The notes: generated by a model not told the origin, from the sequence alone. A stretch of DNA of 64,000 nt from Bacillus sp. OV166 (GCF_900177675.1 NZ_FXWM01000001.1:3915001-3979000), one strand, 5' to 3'; positions 46,064-55,452 are shown, numbered from the stretch's first letter. Numbers and translations are program-made.

Positions 46064-46180
46064 TCCACCTCCAATCATCTAATAATTAGACAAACATCTT
46101 TAATAAACCGTTCCCAAAAAACATATAAATTTTATTAAGACCTTACCTTACAATCTCAAAAAAATACGAAATTCAACTTT

Positions 46181-46348
46181 TTAATTCAACTATCCTGCTA
46201 CCCTATCAAAATAAAAACCAGTTTTTTGAATTTTTTCTCTAATAATTCTAATAATGCGTCTTAAATTAACCTGCAACGTTAGTACAAGAAAAAAAGACCG
46301 CCGAAGCCATCCACATCTTAAACTCTTGCACCCAGTTACTTGAATAAG
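46181..46348 (-). repeat. Tandem repeats with no gene between
   Basis: A decayed C/D half (46181-46212) and a full site (46259-46348) lie 46 bases apart with no reading frame between, as expected after loss of a cassette's gene. Confidence 0.55.
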
Positions 46349-46350
46349 AG

Positions 46351-46785
46351 TTATTCAATTTGAAGGTATTTTTTTGTGACAAGTGTGGTCTGATATAAGA
46401 GAACAGGTTGTTCTTTAATTAGGTTCTTTAATGCCTTAATGCTTGTTATAGGGGAGGAATAATATTTGATGTTTTTCTCTAGTTCATCAGCAAGTTGGTC
46501 TTTTAGGACTTCATTAATATCAACAACATCTGTGTTTTTGCCGTTAAGTTCAAAATCAAATCTCAAACGAACATTTCCATCAGTATATTTAGGGTATTGT
46601 TTATCATTTAAATCTTTAATTATGTATCCCAGATTAAAGTAATAACTAGATGAGTAGCTTGATTTTTGTAACCCAAGTACAACCATTAATTCATTACTTT
46701 CTATATAATAGCAACTTCTTCTTTTGGTCATTCCGTTAGAAATAACTATTTCTTCTACAATCTCTTTAAACTCCGCAGTTTCCAT
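46351..46785 (-). CDS. DUF4304-like protein, duplicated cassette family 4 copy A
   Basis: 144 residues. FKEIVEEIVISNGMTKRRSCYYIESNELMVVLGLQKSSYSSSYYFNLGYIIKDL follows the DUF4304 pattern. About 95% identical to 53420-53854. AGGAG precedes the ATG. The similarity covers leader and gene up to box A, while the middle of the downstream repeat differs between the copies. Confidence 0.8.
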   Translation of the reverse strand: METAEFKEIVEEIVISNGMTKRRSCYYIESNELMVVLGLQKSSYSSSYYFNLGYIIKDLNDKQYPKYTDGNVRLRFDFELNGKNTDVVDINEVLKDQLADELEKNIKYYSSPITSIKALKNLIKEQPVLLYQTTLVTKKYLQIE

Positions 46786-46889
46786 TCGTAATCTCCTATT
46801 TGTTCTTTTAGGACAATTATTCTATGCAGACTCGTCTATTCCTTCTTAAACTAACCTGCCCGTTAGTTGAACAAGAAAAACCCTAGCTT

Positions 46890-47084
46890 TTAATCTTTTT
46901 TATCCCTTTTGCCTTTATCACTGAATAGCCAATTGAAAAAGATAAATAACAAAACCAAAATTAAAGAGTGAACACCGTTATCAATCCAATTAAACGATTT
47001 AGAACTAAAATAATCTTTCAAGATAAAGTAAATATAAAATAATATAAACAAAATCACATAGGAATAATTACGAAATGTTTTCAT
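46890..47084 (-). CDS. Small membrane protein, duplicated cassette family 5 copy A
   Basis: 64 residues, two membrane helices (YSYVILFILFYIYFILKDYF and GVHSLILVLLFIFFNWLF) and a basic tail DKGKRDKKD. GAGGAG precedes the ATG. Copy B is at 56793-56987 and a decayed copy at 8740-8925. It follows a short C/D site at 46840-46875. Confidence 0.75.
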   Translation of the reverse strand: MKTFRNYSYVILFILFYIYFILKDYFSSKSFNWIDNGVHSLILVLLFIFFNWLFSDKGKRDKKD

Positions 47085-47286
47085 ATATCTCCTCTTCCCC
47101 GTAGCCTTTCCTTCAAAAATTCTAAAGTATTTTATTTCTTCACTTTAATGAATTTCTCCTTCTTTCACTAAACTGCTTCGTTAGCTTAACAAGAAAAGGA
47201 GCTGCCGCAACAACTCTACTGTTCAACTCAAGCACCCGTTAGCTTAACAAGAAAAACTCAACATTCAGTAAATAAGTTAATATCAT

Positions 47287-47601
47287 CTAAGGCTGCGGTT
47301 GATTGTCCTTTAACAATTTCGCTTTTGTCTTTTTAAGCCCATTTTGAACAATCGGTATCACAACATCTTTGTCAATTTTTCCATATAATCTTGCTATGTG
47401 ACCAAAACCAAGTATAGCTATACCTCGGATATTCTCATCTTCATTTTTGCTAAATTTCACTAATGTATCTTGAATAAATTCAAAGCCAGAACCATATAAC
47501 GCTAATCCCAACAATCCTTTAACAACATTTTCTTTGTCTTTAGAGTTTATTTGTTCAATGAAATAATCATTATTGTTATTCTCGATTTCTTCGTATTTCA
47601 C
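47287..47601 (-). CDS. HEAT-repeat-like protein
   Basis: 104 residues, GTG start behind GAGGTG. Helical pairs VVKGLLGLALYGSGFEFIQDTLVKFSKNEDENIRGIAILGFGHIARLYGK resemble HEAT repeats. Probably a small protein-binding module. Single-gene cassette. Confidence 0.72.
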   Translation of the reverse strand: MKYEEIENNNNDYFIEQINSKDKENVVKGLLGLALYGSGFEFIQDTLVKFSKNEDENIRGIAILGFGHIARLYGKIDKDVVIPIVQNGLKKTKAKLLKDNQPQP

Positions 47602-47771
47602 TCAGATTCACCTCATAAGTATCAATATATTTACAGATATTTCTTCAATTATATCGATAAATCCTTCTTCAAGTAACCTGCTCCGTTAGTTGAACAAGAA
47701 AATGGAGCTGCCGGCGGCAACTCCATCATCAACTCAAGCACCCCGTTTGTTGAAGAACAAAATGTTCAATT

Positions 47772-48539
47772 TTAGTTTTTGGGGTTTATATTTATAATGT
47801 AATCCTGTTCCCAGACCCCATTTTTTATAACCCCCCCTATTAACTTAACTATTTTTCCGTTTTCATTAAGCTTTACTTTATATTTTTGTTCATTGTATAT
47901 TTCAATTTGTGGATTTACCTTAAATGTTCTAACCTCGGAAAGCAAATTATGTTCATAAGCGTATTCTTCCATATAAAGGTCTGCATACCGTGGTAACCTA
48001 CATAAACTACGTTCATATTTAACAATATTATTATTTTCATAAGTACATCTTGAAACAGCTACAATGTCACCCATATTATCGAACTCTACACCAGAAATGG
48101 TATCATCATTATAAAGCAAATATTCCTCATTATAATTGCTATCTGGCGTTGTAAATTCATTTACACCTTTTACGAGAATTAGTCTGTTGTTTGAATCAAA
48201 GCAGTATTCATAAGAGTATCTTCCGAAATCAGGTTTTCTTTTGTAAAGCTTACCTCTTTTGAGTCCCCCAACAATCAAATCTAGAACAGGACTCGGACAA
48301 TAATAACCTCTGTGTATGGTTTCGCCACCTTTTGAATACTGAACATTTACAATTTCCTTTACCGTTAAAGTTCGTAAGCGGTGAAGTTGTTCTTCATACT
48401 CATTTCTAATGCTTACTAACTCTGAAATAATGCCTTTAAATATTTTTAATTTTTCTTGGTCAATTTGTATATTTGAATTTTTCAACCTCTGTATTGTTGA
48501 ATTCCTTATTTCTTCTAACATAAGTTCGAATTCGTCCAT
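47772..48539 (-). CDS. Hypothetical protein, 255 aa
   Basis: A helical N-terminus (about 60 residues) and a beta-rich C-terminal half with repeated strand motifs (YEYCFDSNNRLILVKGV, EYLLYNDDTISGVEFDNMGDIVAVS) like RHS/YD-type strands. AAGGTGAT precedes the ATG. Not assigned. The cassette ends carry an unusual AACAAAC box on both sides. Confidence 0.68.
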   Translation of the reverse strand: MDEFELMLEEIRNSTIQRLKNSNIQIDQEKLKIFKGIISELVSIRNEYEEQLHRLRTLTVKEIVNVQYSKGGETIHRGYYCPSPVLDLIVGGLKRGKLYKRKPDFGRYSYEYCFDSNNRLILVKGVNEFTTPDSNYNEEYLLYNDDTISGVEFDNMGDIVAVSRCTYENNNIVKYERSLCRLPRYADLYMEEYAYEHNLLSEVRTFKVNPQIEIYNEQKYKVKLNENGKIVKLIGGVIKNGVWEQDYIININPKN

Positions 48540-48729
48540 TTTATCACCTTCTCTGAGTTTTTTTCATAAAAACTCCTTAATTACCTACTGTTGTTAGTAT
48601 CAGTATTTACCAGAGATAGCTGTTCTTATTAAACAAACCTGCCCCGTTAGCATAATAAGGAATCCAACAAAAAAGGCGGTTAATCCTTCCTGGATCAACG
48701 CACCCGTTAGTTCGTTAAGGGTAAAGCTA

Positions 48730-49077
48730 TTAAATCTTCTCGTAAGACTTTATTTTGCTCCAAAGTGCCTTATATTCTAACGAATTTGGTTCACACTTGC
48801 CTAATTCAACGAACACACTTATTAAAGACTTTTTTATTTCAATTTCTTTATCGGTTTGACTAAGTATATTTCTTCTATCTCTATACATAATGAGATTTTC
48901 TTTAAAATTTCTTCTTGCTTCTGTAAGAGAGTAATCCCCATTTGGGCCACCCCATACTTCATCTGCATATGGGTCGTCTTGTCCATCATCTTCCCAATTA
49001 CAAAGTTCACATATATTAAAAATCCCACGCTCTTCTAATGTTGGAAAGCCACAACAAGGACACTTTTCACGTTTCAC
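48730..49077 (-). CDS. Cysteine-rich CPCC family protein
   Basis: 115 residues, GTG start with GGATGG upstream. The N-terminus CPCCGFPTLEERGIFNICELCNWEDDGQDDPYADEVWGGPNGDYSL is the Cys_rich_CPCC signature (probable zinc ribbon). Function unknown. Confidence 0.85.
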   Translation of the reverse strand: MKREKCPCCGFPTLEERGIFNICELCNWEDDGQDDPYADEVWGGPNGDYSLTEARRNFKENLIMYRDRRNILSQTDKEIEIKKSLISVFVELGKCEPNSLEYKALWSKIKSYEKI

Positions 49078-49243
49078 TAAAATCCCATCCTAATTGTTCT
49101 AATTAATTTTAATAATATTAAAATCTTTCTTTAAGGGTTAAACGTTCTTATTGAACTAATCTGCTTCGTTAGTTTAACAAGAAAAAGCTGCCTCATTGAC
49201 AGCTATGATCTTAAACTCAAGCACCCGTTAGTGCAATAAGAAT

Positions 49244-49492
49244 TTATATTTTTTTGAATTTTTTACTGTCTGGAAGTTTGGAATACATATCAAATAAATC
49301 CTTAACGGTTTGTTTGATGACTTCATCCCCACCCGTTCCATCTATTGGAGTATCAAGTCTTGCATAAATTATCATTAAAAGACTTTTAGCAAATGATTCA
49401 TCTAACTGTTTAATTTTTCCCCTTACTTCTTCAATTTCAATAACAATACAAACACCTCCCAATAAATGTTCACTAACCTGCCAGTTGAACAA
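49244..49492 (-). pseudogene. 5'-truncated copy of the DUF2750-extension gene
   Basis: Codes for the last about 63 residues of the 42635-43189 protein (IKQLDESFAKSLLMIIYARLDT ... DLFDMYSKLPDSKKFKKI), fused at its 5' end to a box C/D and its leader. No correct start codon follows GGGAGGTG in this frame. The downstream repeat right half (gcacccgttagtgcaataag) is the same as for the full gene. Confidence 0.75.
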
Positions 49493-49509
49493 GTAAAAAC
49501 CCTACGTCT

Positions 49510-49737
49510 TCATTTACTACGAAGGTTCTTCCAGGCTATTTTAATTACAGGTATAGAAAAAATAATAGTTACAATCCAGCCCATCAAAGCTACTGCCATA
49601 CTTATAATTGCTGGTAGCCAAGAAATTAGAATTATCTCCCCAACAACATAATTAAGTGTCCACTCTACCGAATCAGCAACTTGCACTAATAGCCACCCTG
49701 CTGTAGCCCCTAGTATGTAAATAATCGTTTTATCCAT
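49510..49737 (-). CDS. Small membrane protein
   Basis: 75 residues with two to three hydrophobic segments (4-20, 30-62) and a basic end (AWKNLRSK). ATG at 49737 behind AGGAGG. Not recognised. Confidence 0.68.
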   Translation of the reverse strand: MDKTIIYILGATAGWLLVQVADSVEWTLNYVVGEIILISWLPAIISMAVALMGWIVTIIFSIPVIKIAWKNLRSK

Positions 49738-49904
49738 CACAGCCTCCTATGAAGTCACTTTACTTTTTCGTATTGTAACAATGTCATTCTTAAACTATAC
49801 TGCCCCGTTAGTGGAATAACGAAAGAAGGCTGCCGAGGCAGCGGAATGGTTTCTATGCTAACGCACCCATATAGTTCAATAAAGAAATTGAATAAAAATT
49901 TTCT

Positions 49905-50102
49905 TTATCCCTTTTTATTCTTAACTCTTTTGTAAAGATACTCACCACCCCAGCCTGCAACTAATGCTATTGGCAATATAATAAGGATGCGTTTAGGATT
50001 ATTCTCTTCAAGTAGCCAGTCTAATTTAAAAATATACCCAATACCAAAGATAAACCCAATAGTCAAAATTGCAAAAAAAACTTTAATAAAATATTCTTTC
50101 AT
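49905..50102 (-). CDS. Small membrane protein
   Basis: 65 residues, two membrane helices (6-26 and 37-52) and a basic tail (YKRVKNKKG). AAAGGAA precedes the ATG. Not recognised. Confidence 0.68.
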   Translation of the reverse strand: MKEYFIKVFFAILTIGFIFGIGYIFKLDWLLEENNPKRILIILPIALVAGWGGEYLYKRVKNKKG

Positions 50103-50210
50103 ATGTAGATTCCTTTCTTTCGCTTGAAGTATCTATTAAGGAGGAATTTTGTATAGCAGTATATTTTACAAATCCTTGTTCAACTATCCTGCCCGTTAGT
50201 AGAAAAGTGG

Positions 50211-50630
50211 TTATTCTAAATACTCGCTGGCTAGATTAGGGTTTAGATACCTAGCCATTCCTGTTTTAATTCTCTTTAATCCTAATTTCTTATAAAAGTC
50301 CTGATTTCCAGAGGTAGAAATTAAATGAACGCACGATACATTACTTAGCTTATCAAGTAGATATTCCATAATTTGTCTTGCTATCCCTTGTTTTTGAAAT
50401 TCTGTATGCACTATAACGTCATAAATTGCAGCATTAAAAACACCATCTGTCATCGCCCTACCAAATCCAATAATACGACCATTTACTGTAACCAATGCTA
50501 TGACATTACTTGCTTCGAAAACTTGTTTGATAATCTCTTTTGTATGCTTTGTCCAACCGACAGAAGAATAGATTTCCTTCATTTCATCAAGATTCACTTT
50601 AGAAAAATCACTATGTATTCTTAAATCCAT
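50211..50630 (-). CDS. GNAT family N-acetyltransferase
   Basis: 139 residues; AAGGAGG precedes the ATG. GFGRAMTDGVFNAAIYDVIVHTEFQKQGIARQIMEYLLDKL carries the acetyl-CoA loop (QKQGIA), and GNQDFYKKLGLKR is the final strand. Small single-domain GNAT; substrate unknown. Its downstream repeat is a short C/D site. Confidence 0.87.
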   Translation of the reverse strand: MDLRIHSDFSKVNLDEMKEIYSSVGWTKHTKEIIKQVFEASNVIALVTVNGRIIGFGRAMTDGVFNAAIYDVIVHTEFQKQGIARQIMEYLLDKLSNVSCVHLISTSGNQDFYKKLGLKRIKTGMARYLNPNLASEYLE

Positions 50631-50849
50631 AAAACCCCCTCCTTACAATACTATAAGTATTTCTCCATTATTGTTGATTGCACCTTCTTTAAGTAACCTG
50701 CCCCGTTAGTGCAACAAGAAAAAGGACCGCCGCAGTAGCCTTGCCTTACTCAACTCAAGCACCCTTTAGTTTAAGTACATTTCTTCACAATAATCTTTTT
50801 AAGTATTTGGTTAAATTATTAAAAAACACCATCCAAATTAACTAAAAAA

Positions 50850-50882
50850 ACAGTTTGGCAACCAATAGTCAAACTGTTTTTT
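50850..50882. terminator. Bidirectional terminator
   Basis: AAACAGTTTG/CAAACTGTTT, a perfect 10-bp stem with T-runs on both sides, after the SUKH gene. Confidence 0.75.
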
Positions 50883-50898
50883 GTTTATTTTTATCCAT

Positions 50899-51588
50899 CT
50901 AATTTTTTATATGATTTAACCATTGGTCTGAAATTATTTCAACCCAGTCCCTAAAAGTATTGCAATTGTCGATTTTATAAAGTGTATATTCTGGATAGTT
51001 TTCATATGGAGTAATGAAATCAAAAAAGTGGTCAGCAGCAAACATAAGAACTTCGCCTGTTTGTTTGTGGTACATTGTAATATTTCCATTCGCTTCGAAA
51101 GCGAATGATATAAATTCTTCAGGTTTTACTTTTACTTCTATCGCTTCTTCTTGACACATTTCATTAAAATAGTCTTCAAACCCAATAAATCCAATTTGTG
51201 TATCCTCAAAGGTTAATGCGTTATTTAAATTAATTAGCCAAGTATCTTCAGGTTCATTCCATCTTTCAGTTATCCCACCGAAATTTTTTAGTAAGAGGAT
51301 ATGGTCAGGATGAAGTGTCTTATCAATCTCAACTTCTGTTCTGGGTTCTAAACAAAGCCAACCAAATGATTTGGAAAATTGGTTTGTCCAACCAAACAAT
51401 TGATAATTTTGATTTTCATATTTGATTTTTGTAATTCTTGCTTTTTTAAGTAGTTTTGTTAAGGAAGGGAACTTTTCTTCAAATTCTTTAGAACAAATAA
51501 ATGATTTTTCATCAATTACTTCTATTTTTTCGTTATCACTAAAAAACCAAGATATTTCATTTGAAAAATCCGCCAAATCTTGACTCAT
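50899..51588 (-). CDS. SMI1/KNR4 (SUKH) family protein
   Basis: 229 residues from the ATG at 51588 (GGTGA upstream). HILLLKNFGGITERWNEPEDTW is a clear SUKH core, followed by IGFIGFEDYFNEM and WVEIISDQW. SUKH proteins are mostly immunity proteins against nuclease toxins; no toxin is nearby. Single-gene cassette. Confidence 0.8.
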   Translation of the reverse strand: MSQDLADFSNEISWFFSDNEKIEVIDEKSFICSKEFEEKFPSLTKLLKKARITKIKYENQNYQLFGWTNQFSKSFGWLCLEPRTEVEIDKTLHPDHILLLKNFGGITERWNEPEDTWLINLNNALTFEDTQIGFIGFEDYFNEMCQEEAIEVKVKPEEFISFAFEANGNITMYHKQTGEVLMFAADHFFDFITPYENYPEYTLYKIDNCNTFRDWVEIISDQWLNHIKN

Positions 51589-51794
51589 CCAATTCACCCA
51601 CTATTATCAAAAATATAGTACATCATTCATTTATATTAAACTTTTTGGTTACAATTCCTAGTCGCTGTACAGATAAAGAATGTTTTCCATATTGTTATTC
51701 CACTAACCTACTACCGTTAGTGGAACAAGAAAAGCTGCCAAAATGACAGCTCTGATCTTAAACTCTTGCACCCGTTAGCTTAATAAGAGGTCTT

Positions 51795-52226
51795 TTAGTT
51801 TGTAATTGATTTTCCAAGAATTTCACTTAAATCTTTTTGTAATTCAGCATCGGAACCAATGTAGCTAACAATAATTTTCCCTATATGATAATAATGTGGT
51901 TGGTCTATCGGTTCAACTTGTGCATTACCGATGGTAGAACCATCTTTAGAAATCATTTCTGAATCTTTTTTGGCTTTTTTAACATTCTTATATTCATAAA
52001 TTGCTAATCTTTTCCCATCGGCTTCATAGTATGTTGGATATACAGAAAAGAAAGTATGTGGGGTTGTACCTTCCTCAATTTCTGGTTTGATAACAGTATA
52101 TCCTCTGTCTTTTAATGATTGTATGAACGTTTCTGTTTCTAGAGATTCATACTCTTCGTTATTTGTACATCCCGATAAAAATAATAAAGTGATAAGAATC
52201 AAAAATACTAAATTGAATTTCCGCAC
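51795..52226 (-). CDS. Lipoprotein
   Basis: 143 residues from the GTG at 52226 (GGAGTGGG upstream). Lipobox LFLSGC near residue 20. The mature part (YESLETETFIQSLKDRGYTV ... IGKIIVSYIGSDAELQKDLSEILGK) is not a family I know. Membrane-anchored on the outer face. Confidence 0.8.
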   Translation of the reverse strand: MRKFNLVFLILITLLFLSGCTNNEEYESLETETFIQSLKDRGYTVIKPEIEEGTTPHTFFSVYPTYYEADGKRLAIYEYKNVKKAKKDSEMISKDGSTIGNAQVEPIDQPHYYHIGKIIVSYIGSDAELQKDLSEILGKSITN

Positions 52227-52392
52227 TTTTCCCACTCCTTCATAATATTTATTCCATAAAAGGTAGGGGTATTCCTGCCCAAATCTTATTGAACTAAACT
52301 GCTTACGTTAGTGGAACAAGAAAAGGGCTGCCGCAGCAACCCATTCTTGAACTCTTGCACCCGTTAGCTGAAGAACCAATGGTACACAATTT

Positions 52393-53259
52393 TTAAAACC
52401 AATCAGGTGTTTTACTATATGATTCTTCTAGCTGATGTAAATCGTATCCCAGTTTCTTAAAGTAATTGATCTTTTCATCTCTTGTTAAAAATAAAAGGTT
52501 GTCTGGTTTTTGATAATCTGGCACCAGCATTTTATCGAAATAGTTTACGTCAATATTTTCATTCCAGGGTCTTATCCCATTAAGAGCTTCTGCCAGTTCT
52601 TTTAATGAGCTATCAGAATATGTACCACGTGTTATCCGACGTAAATAATTTTTGGGTTGCCCCTTAATCACCTCTTCAACCTTAACTACAATACTCTTGT
52701 TTCCGATGATTTTCCAAGTGTGATTATCCAGGGATTGCGAGGAGATTGGTAATATCGAAACAACATTTTTATTAATAATATTATGAATTTCTACTACTTC
52801 ATTAGAAACTAAATCAAATAAACAACATATCGGTAAACCAAGATCACCTTTTTTTATTATTTGACCAAAACTAAAATAACCATTTTTTAATGGAATGTAA
52901 AAAATATCGCCTACAACCCATCTTTGTTTTTTCGGTCTTTTGAAATTCTTTACCGACTTGATTACCTCTACTATTTCAGAATTCTTTATTTCAATAATAA
53001 CCAATTCATTGATTATTATTGCAGCCTCAACTATTATTTCGCCATTTTTTGAAGTTATAAAAATTCCGTTAGTTTCATAATCAATTTTTAATTTTTTAAA
53101 AGAATACTCCATTCTGTCTTTTAATTTTTTCTTAATGAAAGTGGCTGCTTCTAGACTGGTTTCAAATCCGAAAAATTCTGCCAGGTCTTCGTTTATAAAA
53201 AAATCACTCGAACTCGCATCAGGAAAATAAATTGTTAATGCCCCGATTTTTATTTCCAA
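52393..53259 (-). CDS. Immunity protein 26 (Imm26) domain protein
   Basis: 288 residues, TTG start. The Imm26 block begins at about residue 113 (RWVVGDIFYIPLKNGYFSFGQIIKKGDLGLPICCLFDL). It is preceded by about 110 residues of another domain and followed by a C-terminal region ending in PDNLLFLTRDEKINYFKKLGY. Imm26 proteins neutralise polymorphic toxins; none is adjacent, so it may protect against incoming toxins. Confidence 0.72.
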   Translation of the reverse strand: MEIKIGALTIYFPDASSSDFFINEDLAEFFGFETSLEAATFIKKKLKDRMEYSFKKLKIDYETNGIFITSKNGEIIVEAAIIINELVIIEIKNSEIVEVIKSVKNFKRPKKQRWVVGDIFYIPLKNGYFSFGQIIKKGDLGLPICCLFDLVSNEVVEIHNIINKNVVSILPISSQSLDNHTWKIIGNKSIVVKVEEVIKGQPKNYLRRITRGTYSDSSLKELAEALNGIRPWNENIDVNYFDKMLVPDYQKPDNLLFLTRDEKINYFKKLGYDLHQLEESYSKTPDWF

Positions 53260-53419
53260 GTAAAAACATACCTTTCTTTTTTAAACTAGATATTATACAT
53301 ATACGCTTAGTTTATAAGATAATCCTTCTTCAACTATCCTGACCGTTAGTACAATTAGAAAAAGCTGCCTCAATGACAGCCTTGATCTTCAACTCTCGCA
53401 CCCGTTACTTGAATAAGAG

Positions 53420-53854
53420 TTATTCAATTTGAAGGTATTGTTTTGTGACAAGTGTGGTCTGATATAAGAGAACAGGTTGTTCTTTAATTAGGTTCTTTAA
53501 AGCCTTAATGCTTGTTATAGGGGAGGCATAATATTTGATGTTTTTCTCTAGTCCATCAGCAAGTTCTTCTTTTAGGACTTCATTAATATCAACAATATCT
53601 GTGTTTTTGCCGTTAAGTTCAAAATCAAATCTCAAACGAACATTTCCATCAGTATATTTAGGGTATTGTTCATCATTTAAATCTTTAATTATGTATCCCA
53701 GATTAAAGTAATAACTAGATGAGTAGCTTGATTTTTGCAACCCAAGTACAACCATTAATTCATTACTTTCTATATAATAGCAACTTCTTCTTTTGGTCAT
53801 TCCGTTAGAAATAACTATTTCTTCTACAATCTCTTTAAACTCCGCAGTTTCCAT
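53420..53854 (-). CDS. DUF4304-like protein, duplicated cassette family 4 copy B
   Basis: 144 residues, ATG behind AAAGGAG. Differs from 46351-46785 at only a few positions (for example IEEL for KDQL type changes near residue 95). Leader and gene are shared; downstream of box A the repeat is different, showing that the middle of the repeat is exchangeable. Confidence 0.8.
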   Translation of the reverse strand: METAEFKEIVEEIVISNGMTKRRSCYYIESNELMVVLGLQKSSYSSSYYFNLGYIIKDLNDEQYPKYTDGNVRLRFDFELNGKNTDIVDINEVLKEELADGLEKNIKYYASPITSIKALKNLIKEQPVLLYQTTLVTKQYLQIE

Positions 53855-54037
53855 TCGTAATCTCCTTTTTGTTCTTTTAGGACAATTATTCTATGCAAAC
53901 TCGTCTATTCCTTCTTTAACTAACCTGCCACGTTAGTGGAACAAGAAAAAGAGCCGCAGCTACGACTCTTTGTTAAACTAAAGCACCCTTTAATTCAATA
54001 AGCGAGATGAATAAGTTGCAAAAAGTGACCTGCATTT

Positions 54038-54472
54038 TTAATGCCTCATTTCCTCATAATCTGTACTTAGAGGTGAAGCATATAGATTAATAAATAATAT
54101 GTAAACTGGATACAGAATGACAGACCCATAAATCAGAAGGCTAAATCTCGGAAATAGTGTTACTCCTACATTAATAGGAAAAACAACAGGGAAAAAAGAG
54201 AAAAAAAGAATAAAATATGGTACCCACAAAAGGAGTGACAAATAGCTGTATTTTCTACTTATAGTCCATTTTTTTGTTAAGTAAATGAATAAAATTGTCG
54301 AAAGTAGAAGTCCAATAACATTAATAGCAGCAATTACAATGTAAACATTATCCCATTCCCAGCCAGTTAACATACTAATATGAGATACATTTATTATGAG
54401 TTCGATTGCTATAAACAACGCTATAGCGTATAAGGCACTAATAATATTTAACTTTATAAAAAACTTCATCAT
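54038..54472 (-). CDS. Membrane protein, four segments
   Basis: 144 residues with four hydrophobic segments (about 6-28, 44-64, 76-100, 108-132). AAGGAGG precedes the start. Not recognised. Confidence 0.7.
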   Translation of the reverse strand: MMKFFIKLNIISALYAIALFIAIELIINVSHISMLTGWEWDNVYIVIAAINVIGLLLSTILFIYLTKKWTISRKYSYLSLLLWVPYFILFFSFFPVVFPINVGVTLFPRFSLLIYGSVILYPVYILFINLYASPLSTDYEEMRH

Positions 54473-54650
54473 ATACCTCCTTAATTAAGAAACATCAACA
54501 CCTCTGAGTTAAGTTCTTTATTCAATTATAATCATTCTTAAAGTAACCTGCCAGTTAGTTTAACAAGAAAAAGCTGCCTCAATGACAGCTATGATCTTAA
54601 ACTCAAGCACCCGTTAACTTTAGTACAATACTTCACAATCAGCTAAAATC

Positions 54651-54866
54651 TCACTGATTGTTTTGCTTTATTAGTTTAAATAACCAACTAAATAACTTTA
54701 TTACTTCAACAAGCACGAAACCAAACAATATCGCCTTTAAGAAAAAGAGGTTATCTGAAGTGAGGGTCAATTTTCCGGTTCTTAAATAGTGGGTCAAATA
54801 ACCCAATACAGCACCACATATAAGCCATAAAATGTGTTTCAATCTTTCCAAGAGATATGTTTTCAT
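54651..54866 (-). CDS. Small membrane protein
   Basis: 71 residues, two membrane helices (8-28, 42-62), AGGAG before the ATG. Not recognised. Downstream lies the extended tail variant tagtacaatacttcacaatc. Confidence 0.68.
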   Translation of the reverse strand: MKTYLLERLKHILWLICGAVLGYLTHYLRTGKLTLTSDNLFFLKAILFGFVLVEVIKLFSWLFKLIKQNNQ

Positions 54867-55176
54867 TTGTTTCTCCTAGCTGCTTCTACAGCACAATTGA
54901 TATTAAGTTTCATAACAATTAAATAATAATTGATTTTTTGGATAATTATAATGGGAATTCAATCCTATGTAGTTAAATCCTTTTCACTAAACTGCCCCTT
55001 TAGTGGAGCAAACAAAAAAAAGCTTCCATAGCAGCTACCATTGTTCAACCAACGCAACCATTAGCTCGATAAGAAAACTTATTATAAGGGGTTACGTTTA
55101 GGGAGAGAAAAAACGAATTAATAGATAAATAAGTTGAACAAATAGCCTACTAAATCACACGTAAAAAAAGGGGGTG

Positions 55177-55452
55177 TTATTCGCCGCCATCATCTCCCCC
55201 ATCATCATTGTCCTCGTTATCAATACCATCGATGATTCCATCATTATCATTATCATTGAAAAAGTCCTTAATGGTATCTAAAAAGCTTTTTTTCTCACTT
55301 TCATTTTCATTAGAATGATAACTACTCATAAAATTTTGTAGTGTGATTACTTGAACAGACTGTTGTTTATTTCTCGAAACAAAGTAAAGAAAAATAATAA
55401 CTATAATAATTATTAGGAGTAATATTAGAGCCAGAATCACAAATTTATTCAA
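55177..55452 (-). CDS. Single-pass membrane protein with acidic tail
   Basis: 91 residues: one long hydrophobic helix (FVILALILLLIIIIVIIFLYFV) and a strongly acidic end with DNDNDGIIDGIDNEDNDDGG, whose DxDxDG spacing resembles a thrombospondin type 3/EF-like calcium loop. TTG start behind AAGGGG. Probably exported side acidic, calcium binding possible but unproven. Confidence 0.65.
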   Translation of the reverse strand: MNKFVILALILLLIIIIVIIFLYFVSRNKQQSVQVITLQNFMSSYHSNENESEKKSFLDTIKDFFNDNDNDGIIDGIDNEDNDDGGDDGGE

